64,000 bases of DNA from Siphonodentalium dalli (lineage: Eukaryota > Mollusca > Scaphopoda > Gadilida > Siphonodentaliidae), in NCBI GenBank assembly GCA_032622095.1, contig CP136068.1, positions 133,123,989 through 133,187,988 on the forward strand. The letters run 5' to 3'. A program made the translations under genes and the position numbers. The notes under the pieces were generated by a model, which made no database searches, was not told the origin of the DNA, and saw only the letters and a program-made list of their open reading frames with translations. Positions 57,095 to 64,000 of this stretch are shown here, piece after piece. Every line of letters begins with the position of its first letter. Positions within the stretch are counted from its first letter, which is position 1.

Positions 57095-57985
57095 CCGTGG
57101 TTTTTCACCCTTGGATAGCAAGTCTGGGCTCAATCGGTCGAGCCGTTTTCGAGTCTATAAAGGATATACACACGGAAGTCTCAAATCTATTATATATTTT
57201 TGGAAGATCTGTTTGTTTGTTTGTGTGTGTGTAATCGATGAACTCGAAAACGGCCGAACCGATTTCGATGAAACTTGGTATGTGGGTGTATGTTCGACCG
57301 GGGAGTAACATAGGCATATTAATATTCAGATCCGAGGTCAACTTTTCACGTGCCGAGGTCAAATCTCTTTTTACGCTGTGTTACGGGACTTTCATTTGAG
57401 TTCGGTGCTTACAAATCGATTCGAAACAGCGCGAATAATAAAATGCCAGTCATAATAATGACACCGTGAGAATCTTTCGTGTTTCCTCTTTCCAACGATA
57501 TATAATGCGTATGTATCCGTTTTAGTTATCTGCCTCAATTATCAAGAACAAGTGGTACTATCTTCCATCAGGATAAAAACAATGCGTAACTTCTATGACG
57601 TCGTTAGAGGTCATAACGTTAGATCACGTTAACGCTTAACCGGCCGATGCATTTGACTGTTTCAGACGTCTTGGCGATATCTCGGGCACCGATGGTAATT
57701 TATCTTTACGTTGAAACTTGATCATTAATGAGCGTGTGTATATGAGGCGCGTTTATATACTTGAGTGGAAATCAAATCGGGTTAAACTGGCGGATTTTTA
57801 CGGACGAAATTTTATGCATAGGGTATCTCGGTATCCGCTGGGCCGATTTCCCGGAATCCGCTGGGTCGATTTCCACCATTTTTGGGGTGTTGGTGTTTGA
57901 CCCCACCTGACCTTGACCTTCAAAATGGTCAATTCAAGGTCAAAGCCCGGACGAAGTCGGGTCACCTTCTAGTATATATATATAG
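57095..57985. repeat. RTE-like retrotransposon tails
   Basis: GGTCGAGCCGTTTTCGAGTC at 57138 and the opposed phrase CTCGAAAACGGCCGAACCGA at about 57243 suggest two tails in opposite orientation. Further on, GACCTTGACCTTCAAAATGG and GACGAAGTCGGGTCACCTTC then TAGTATATATATATAG (57908-57985) is the typical end of RTE-like LINEs. No RT domain was found. Confidence 0.5.
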
Positions 57986-58429
57986 ATATTAAGTTGTTGT
58001 CGTTGTGATTTAGATGTTGATTGACAGATTGATTCGTCTTTAATATCGTTTTAGCAACAAGGCCATATCACGACGAGAAGAAACAGATTATCGAAATCGA
58101 GTGAAGCAACTTCTGATTAGAAATGACAGTGGATTAGACTAAAACGAAACCAAATATAACATACAAATAAATACACCCAAATCGGAACGTGAGTGTTCGA
58201 TTGGGGTCAGAACCGTTAAGAAACTGATCATTGTGCAAACAAATATATAACAAAATATCAAAACAGATAGGACTACTGCTTTCAGAACAAAAACCTATAA
58301 ACCTGCATTAAATATATTCAGCAAATATAAATAATGTATTAAGACTTCTGCATATCAAAATATTTGGAGTAGCTGACAACTTCGCATCCCGGATGATTGA
58401 TATGATAGCTATTATATATTTTGAAACTT

Positions 58430-58535
58430 CTGTGTGTGAGGGTGTGTGTGCGTGCGCGCGCGTGTGTGTGTGGGGGGTGCGTGTGTGCGTGCATATGTTT
58501 GTGCGTGCGTATGTGTGCGTGCGTGCGTGTGCGCG
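58430..58535. repeat. GT/GTGC microsatellite
   Basis: Alternating purine-pyrimidine tract of GT with GC interspersions and a G-run, potentially Z-DNA forming. His/Thr-rich open frames across it are artefacts. Confidence 0.9.
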
Positions 58536-58867
58536 CAAGTTGACAATCAGGTGATTGGCTAAGTAGGTGATTCCTCAACCAAAAGCTAGCATCCCTCCAC
58601 AAAATTGCATGGGAGTCTCCACCCATTCATTCAAAGTTGACCATTTATTTCGAAGAATCGTATCGAACTTTCAAAACTTAATGCTCAACCTCTGCTTTTG
58701 AGAGTCAAAATACCAGACAGACCTTGGGCATTTTTGTTTTGAAACAATAGGATCAATTTGCATAGTTTGTTTCGGAGGAAATGTCTCAACCACATAAGCT
58801 GTATCCATTACCTGCGCTACATGTTCTGGAACAGGAATAAAGTAGTCTCCTCAACTTATGTTGCTAG

Positions 58868-59605
58868 TTATATACTGACTAGTTTGATTTGACTCTGTGT
58901 CTGAGTGCTGGCATCAACACACTGTTGTCTACAAACGATGTCTGAGTATGTGACCTGTAGAACGGATGGTCGATGACCAACTATTTTCTTAGCATCTACA
59001 TATGACAGATGTTTCGCAGATTTACATCGTTGAATCTTGAATTCATAATCCCAAATGAGACATGAACGATCCATTGCAGCATGTGAACCTTGACTGTTTG
59101 AACATTTCTTAAGATTCGTACAATCCTTATGACCATGATCAGAAATAGAACATCGTGCACATACAGTTTCTTCACTTTTACAATGTTCCTGGACATGGCC
59201 ATACTCCTGACATTTAAAACATCGCAATTGGTTTGGAACATATGTGCTAATATTAATCTTCATATACCCAACCTTCGATGTCGGTGTATGTTCGCACCGA
59301 CTAAAGGTCGGAAGATAACTATTCAAAGGAACTTTTTGTCCACCAACTTATTTTTCAAATATACGGACTTCTGTAACTCTCTGTAGTGCTAACTCCGCCA
59401 ATATATCTGACTCAGAAGAAGAATCAGCTATATCATGGGTTCTAAACACAGCTCTGCTACTGTTCAATTTCGTGTGGGGAGTAATCAACACTGTTGTTTG
59501 TGCAATATATGTTAATTGCACAAGAGAGCAACTTAGCGGCCCAGCCCTGATAGGTTTTACAGATTTTAATTGACCGGCTATGCTTTGTAGCGTTTTATCA
59601 ATCAC
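58868..59605 (-). pseudogene. Non-LTR retrotransposon ORF1 (gag) remnant
   Basis: Read on the - strand, the N-terminal part has IDKTLQSIAGQLKSVKPIRAG and SSESDILAELALQRVTEV, typical of the RRM-like domain of Jockey/I-type ORF1p. An in-frame stop at about 59348-59350 interrupts it. The same frame resumes with KVPLNSYLPTFSRCE, then LRCFKCQEYGHVQEHC (CCHC knuckle 1, CX2CX4HX4C) and CARCSISDHGHKDC (knuckle 2). A third knuckle has lost its second Cys (KKCSNSQGSHAAMDRSC). YEFKIQRCKSAKHLSYVDAK follows. These proteins bind the element RNA. No ORF2 follows within the window on this strand. Confidence 0.85.
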
Positions 59606-59825
59606 AAATACAGTTCAAAGGTCTCTTGACATTTGTATCAAAACCAAGTACCAAGTACTGAGGATAGACCCCAGCATCAGTGGAACTTGGCGGGCTGTTA
59701 ATCGTACGTGTTTATTTGTTATGAGTTGCCATACGAAAAGCAAATAATCGACAACTAGCCCAGCAGCCGCCTCGATCTACCCTTTGAATTATGGTCGGAC
59801 CAAAGACTGGTATATAGCTGAAGCG

Positions 59826-60290
59826 GTGACCCGTTTAGCCACTGTATATAGCAGCCTCCCGGTACCTCGCCACATTGAGACATGCGTGAACAGTACAACA
59901 TTGAAACATTTAACAGTGATGACGACGAAATGTACACAGACATGACACAACAAAAAACCAACATACATGAAACACAGAAGACACAAACAGAAACAGAAAC
60001 ATAATAGAACAGATGGCAAAAATGTAATCTGAATCACTGTGGAGACGCGTGACTAGCCGATTGTTTGACCGTTGAGCCGGGTGAACTGAACCACCCGTCT
60101 TGAAGATATGTAGGACCAAAGAGGACCATGGTCAAAGTCGTATCCGCTGGTCGATGCCTCAAGTGATACGACCTCCCTAGTACCTCCAGGACTCGTACAC
60201 CGCACCTCACGGGATGCACCCCATGACCAACGGGACGCAGCATTATGGGATTTTACCAGTCGCAGTTGGGCGGTAGGCCTATTCTACCCC
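59826..60290 (-). mobile_element. About 480-bp dispersed element, copy 2
   Basis: On the - strand it starts CCCCGTGTGGGCCCGGGGTA and ends GTGGCTAAACGGGTCACCGC, matching 35857-36342. It sits about 220 bp upstream of the ORF1 remnant on the same strand, so it might be that LINE's 5' region or a separate SINE. Confidence 0.75.
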
Positions 60291-60309
60291 GGGCCCACAC
60301 GGGGCGTGA

Positions 60310-62405
60310 TTGAGATGTAGATTGTGGCTTACATTTTTATATTTCATACTAACTGATCATTTGAGCAACTAAATAATCTAAATCTGTAATTTGTTGATTG
60401 AACTTTCCGACCATTACAAAGTTTACTTTGAAGAAACTGGTATTAAATTTCACAAATCAACATATACACTGACCCATCAAACACTATTTCACTTCTAGCT
60501 CAATGTGCACGTTGTGTACAGTCCCTGGAGTAAAATTTGCGGATTTTGAGTAAACGCTAATCAAAACTCACTATTCATACCCAACCAAACGTTCTAAAAT
60601 AGTTTTCTCGGTTTCGTGTTAACTGTTCACGAAATCCCCTGTACCAGGAATCATTGTGTATAGGAAAGTGCCCCCATTTCATTAGTTTTGCCCGCAATAA
60701 GAATGGCTGCATGCTTCTAGAATACACAAGGATTTGTGCTTTCCCCAGTTGCAATAACTGTCAGATCATCAAATTATTTTGGCAAATTTAAACACAACTT
60801 CAATTTACTAAAAACTGCTCTTAGCTTATATTCAATAACTCATAGTTTTCGCATTTATAAAATGAGGTTCTTCTGCAAGTTTTATACGCGTAAGCATATA
60901 TAAAATGATAACTCCTTGCTGTCGCCAATATATCACCACTATTTATATATACAAATGAACCACTGTGAATCATCTACAAGTAAGAGTATACCACATTTTA
61001 TTCATATAACAAGAGCAAACTGGTCTCATTGGCCCACAATGAAAGTTTCAACATACCAAACAAAACAGAGCATAGTGCGTCGTTGTGACTAATTTGACTA
61101 ACAATGTTTTTTTTCTTTTGCTCGTGCCATGGTTAGAATCCCAGATAAAATTCGTGACAGATTCATATCCCATTATTCAAAATCAATTTGTGTAAGATTT
61201 ACAAAATAAAATATACAAATAAACAACTGAACAGCATAGAGGTAGACCAACATATATACGTATGTTGCCTATACATTGTACATCGGGTCTTCCTGACATT
61301 GCTAACATACGAAACTGTGCAATTTACCCCATGTGTTATCTCTATCTTTCCAAGATTTCAGATATGGGAAACAAAGTATATGACCATTTAAATAATCAGT
61401 ACATCAAATATATAATAGCATTACATGCGATAAGAGCAGATTGGTCTCATTCGCCCACAATGAAAGGGAACAGAACAAATTAAAGTTTAGACTTCTTTCA
61501 CATATTTCTGCTCGTTTCATTGTTAGAATCCCAGAATAAGTTCGCATCAAAGATTCATGTACACCATTATTCAAATTTAATTTCTGTAAGATTATACAGA
61601 AATTTTAATAGCACAATGTCTCAGATACTTGAATGATCTGCTTAAAGAGGCGATATGTTATCACCGGCCGAATGATACAAAACTTGATCAAGAAAATATG
61701 ATTAAGAATAATCCATTATTCAATATCCGGGAACCATTTTGGTGGCCATCTTGGGTACGGATCGCAAATTAACGTGTGTGTAGCATACGACAATAGCAAC
61801 ATAACTATGTATACTTTTGTATATACGGCATCACATATATTATCTCTCAAATGCAGATAACATTTACCTAGGACCATGCAATTGTACAACAACGGCCATG
61901 TTGTCACCATCGTGTATGTCGTGTCTACACGGCCACGCGTTTTTCATACTAACATTCTTAAGGTGGTGACGGAACATACGGAGAAAAATATTTCCATAAT
62001 ATATACACGCTGTCCAATGTACCCTCATCCTATTAAACGATGTAGTTGGTTTACGCCGAAACACAACTTGAATTTCGACAAAAAAAAGCGAACATTGGCA
62101 CTTCTGAATGTTAAATATTGATTAGAACATTCTAGTTACTAAGGTTCTTTTGCACGGTTTGTGTAAACTGATATGAATGGAATAACCCATCCGTATAGGT
62201 CGAACTGATCCGATAATGGTGTCGCCCTGTGATGGCGTTTTCCCCGCCCGATAGTGGAGGGTTAAGATTTTAGGCAATTTTAGGTTATCAGTACGGGTTA
62301 CCAATTATATCTCTACATGTACATATTTATTTAGCAAAATTGTCATAGAAAATATTAGCATCGGTAGAAATAACATTTGCAATAATTCACATGGTTATGG
62401 TACGA
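60310..62405. other. Non-coding stretch with one direct repeat
   Basis: AAGAGCA(A/G)A(C/T)TGGTCTCATT and GTTAGAATCCCAGA(A)TAA occur at about 61011-61200 and 61432-61595, a diverged roughly 430-bp-spaced duplication. No exon was recognised. Confidence 0.5.
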
Positions 62406-62409
62406 TTTC

Positions 62410-62931
62410 AAAGTACCCACACCAGACAAAGTACCCACGCCAGACAAAAGTACCCACACCAGACAAAGTACCCACGCCAGACAAAGTACCCACGCCAGAC
62501 AAAAGTACCCACACCAGACAAAGTACCCACGCCAGACAAAAGTACCCACACCAGACAAAGTACCCACGCCAGACAAAGTACCCACGCCAGACAAAGTACC
62601 CACGCCAGACAAAGTACCCACGCCAGACAAAGGTACCCACGCCAGACAAAGGTACCCACGCCAGACAAAGTACCCACGCCAGACAAAGTACCCACGCCAG
62701 ACAAAGTACCCACGCCAGACAAAGTACCCACGCCAGACAAAGTACCCACGCCAGACAAAGTACCCACGCCAGACAAAGTACCCACGCCAGACAAAGTACC
62801 CACGCCAGACAAAGTACCCACGCCAGACAAAGGTACCCACGCCAGACAAAGGTACCCACGCCAGACAAATGTACCCACGCCAGACAAAGGTACCCACGCC
62901 AGACAAAGGTACCCACGCCAGACAAAGGTAT
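62410..62931 (+). repeat. 18-bp minisatellite, about 29 units
   Basis: Unit AAAGTACCCACGCCAGAC, with 19-bp variants (AAAGG) and CACACC variants at the left end. Frames stay open for up to 199 codons on both strands because 18 is a multiple of three, giving VPTPDK or LSGVGT repeats. These are not convincing genes. Confidence 0.98.
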
Positions 62932-63349
62932 TCACGTCTCTCATCGAACCACACTACCGTCCTTCAGTATAAGCTTTGTGGCGACGGCGTAACAGTAATG
63001 GTTTAAAGAACTGTGTATGTGTTTTCCAGATGTATGCACATTAAGAACGCATTAATATATACACTTTAAAATTTCTTTGAATGTATTACTTAAAACATAG
63101 GAATTGTCAATATGTCACCCCATATTCTGGATAGAATAGAGACGCCCGGTCTATATCAATATCTTCTCTCGCACTGACAAAATACATTAAAGAATCGATA
63201 CTGACATTTTTGTGCGTATACCTTTAAACAGCACTTTGCGCGTGCACAATTATCATCATTTAAAATGTGTTTACCATGACAACCAAACAGTCATGAATGT
63301 CGGCTGCATTGCATGGCATCGGCATGTCCACTGTGGGACTAATGTAATT
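62932..63349. other. Non-coding stretch
   Basis: No feature recognised. It could hold the promoter or 5' UTR of the candidate exon at 63350. Confidence 0.3.
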
Positions 63350-63416
63350 ATGGACCGTCGCATGTATCTTTTCGGGAAACTGTTGCTTTTACTGACGGTT
63401 GTTGGAAAATCTGCTG
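63350..63416 (+). CDS. Candidate first exon encoding a signal peptide
   Basis: ATG at 63350 encodes MDRRMYLFGKLLLLLTVVGKSA. This is a positively charged start, a Leu/Val hydrophobic core and small residues before a possible cleavage site. It is followed by a good donor, CTG|GTGAGTT at 63417. This layout is typical of the first coding exon of a secreted or membrane protein, and Cys-loop receptors often start this way. No further exon is visible before the window ends, so the gene is unknown. A chance open frame remains possible. Confidence 0.4.
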
Positions 63417-63537
63417 GTGAGTTCATCTTCAATTCAATTCAATTTTATTCCAATCATCATATACAGTGATACAGATTATATCAAAGTGAGATATATACAT
63501 ATATAATATATGTATATGTATGTATATATTTATTTAT

Positions 63538-63770
63538 TATCCATCCCTAACTAACACTATTTCTGATTGGGCAAAAGCCGCCCCGTGATAATCCGGGGAA
63601 AAGTCATATTGGACTCCCGAATGTCATATTGGACTCCCAAGTGTGCAATATGACTTTTCTTATCGGGACTCTGTGACGCCACGAATTAACTCAATTGCGA
63701 AATGAATCGGTGAAATTGTGATGCGCGCGCAACACTGGTTGATTTAGCAGACGTTTCACTTCCGCATTGA
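63538..63770 (+). repeat. Dispersed repeat, inverse of 28020-28245
   Basis: TATCCATCCCTAACTAACAC, CTGATTGGGCAAAAGCCGCC and AAAAGTCATATTGGACTCCC match 28020-28245 in reverse complement. The AGTCATATTGGACTCCC phrase is partly repeated here. Confidence 0.75.
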
Positions 63771-64000
63771 GTTTGTTTCATCACTTCCGTGTTTACTGTT
63801 CCAATCATGCTTTCTGCATGATGATCAAAATACAGGCTTTTATATAGAATTAAGTTTCGACAAATACCAAACATAACCACAAAAGTTTGATTCCCAAAAT
63901 TTTGATAAACATACAGATGGATAATAAAAATGTCATTATACAATGTTATGTACAGTATGAGTTTTTCTTGTACTCGTCCAGGTTGTGGTGAAAAGTCATA

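Noticed and set aside
62355-62972. Frames of 176-199 codons on both strands
   Set aside because: They exist only because the 18-bp unit is a multiple of three.

Overview
This window is AT-rich, intron-bearing animal DNA dominated by transposable elements, MITEs and satellite arrays. No tRNA, rRNA, CRISPR array or bacterial-style operon was seen. Three things point to a marine invertebrate, most likely a lophotrochozoan such as a mollusc or brachiopod: a divergent nicotinic-type Cys-loop receptor gene, RTE-like retrotransposon tails, and many TTAA-flanked MITEs. The species cannot be fixed from the sequence alone.

Layout. (1) 0-13 kb: a broken non-LTR reverse transcriptase whose SGVPQG-coding segment has become a 45-bp minisatellite, dispersed direct repeats, TTAA MITEs and a degenerate tandem field at 6-8 kb. 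(2) 15.2-21.8 kb (+): the 3' part of a Cys-loop (nAChR-like) receptor gene in four exons (15235-15338, 16807-17034, 18640-18932, 21320-21756). Splice phases agree at every junction. The introns hold a Gypsy LTR/gag remnant (-), a minisatellite and several MITEs, and a TTAA MITE starts 4 bp after the stop codon. (3) 22-28.7 kb: a recent 486-bp tandem duplication, hairpin MITEs and foldback elements.

(4) 28719-55853: the most notable object. I interpret this as one 27.1-kb Mutator-like (MULE) element. It is bounded by a perfect 9-bp direct repeat, CATATCCTG (28710-28718 and 55854-55862). Its inverted ends carry two small hairpins and run into inverted arrays of a 164-bp satellite (about 11 units on the left, about 42 on the right). 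Its interior (37.7-42.2 kb, +) encodes a decayed set of domains in this order: MULE DDE transposase, SWIM zinc finger, Ulp1-like domain lacking recognisable catalytic residues, PHD finger, ParB/sulfiredoxin-like domain, and a USP-like cysteine protease with an intact Cys/His/Asp set. Other repeats are nested inside.

(5) 56-64 kb: RTE-like tails, a non-LTR ORF1 (gag) with zinc knuckles on the - strand, a roughly 480-bp dispersed repeat also found inside the MULE, an 18-bp minisatellite, and a possible signal-peptide first exon of another gene at 63350-63416.

The only plausible host genes are the Cys-loop receptor and the tentative downstream exon. All homology statements come from reading motifs; no database search was run.
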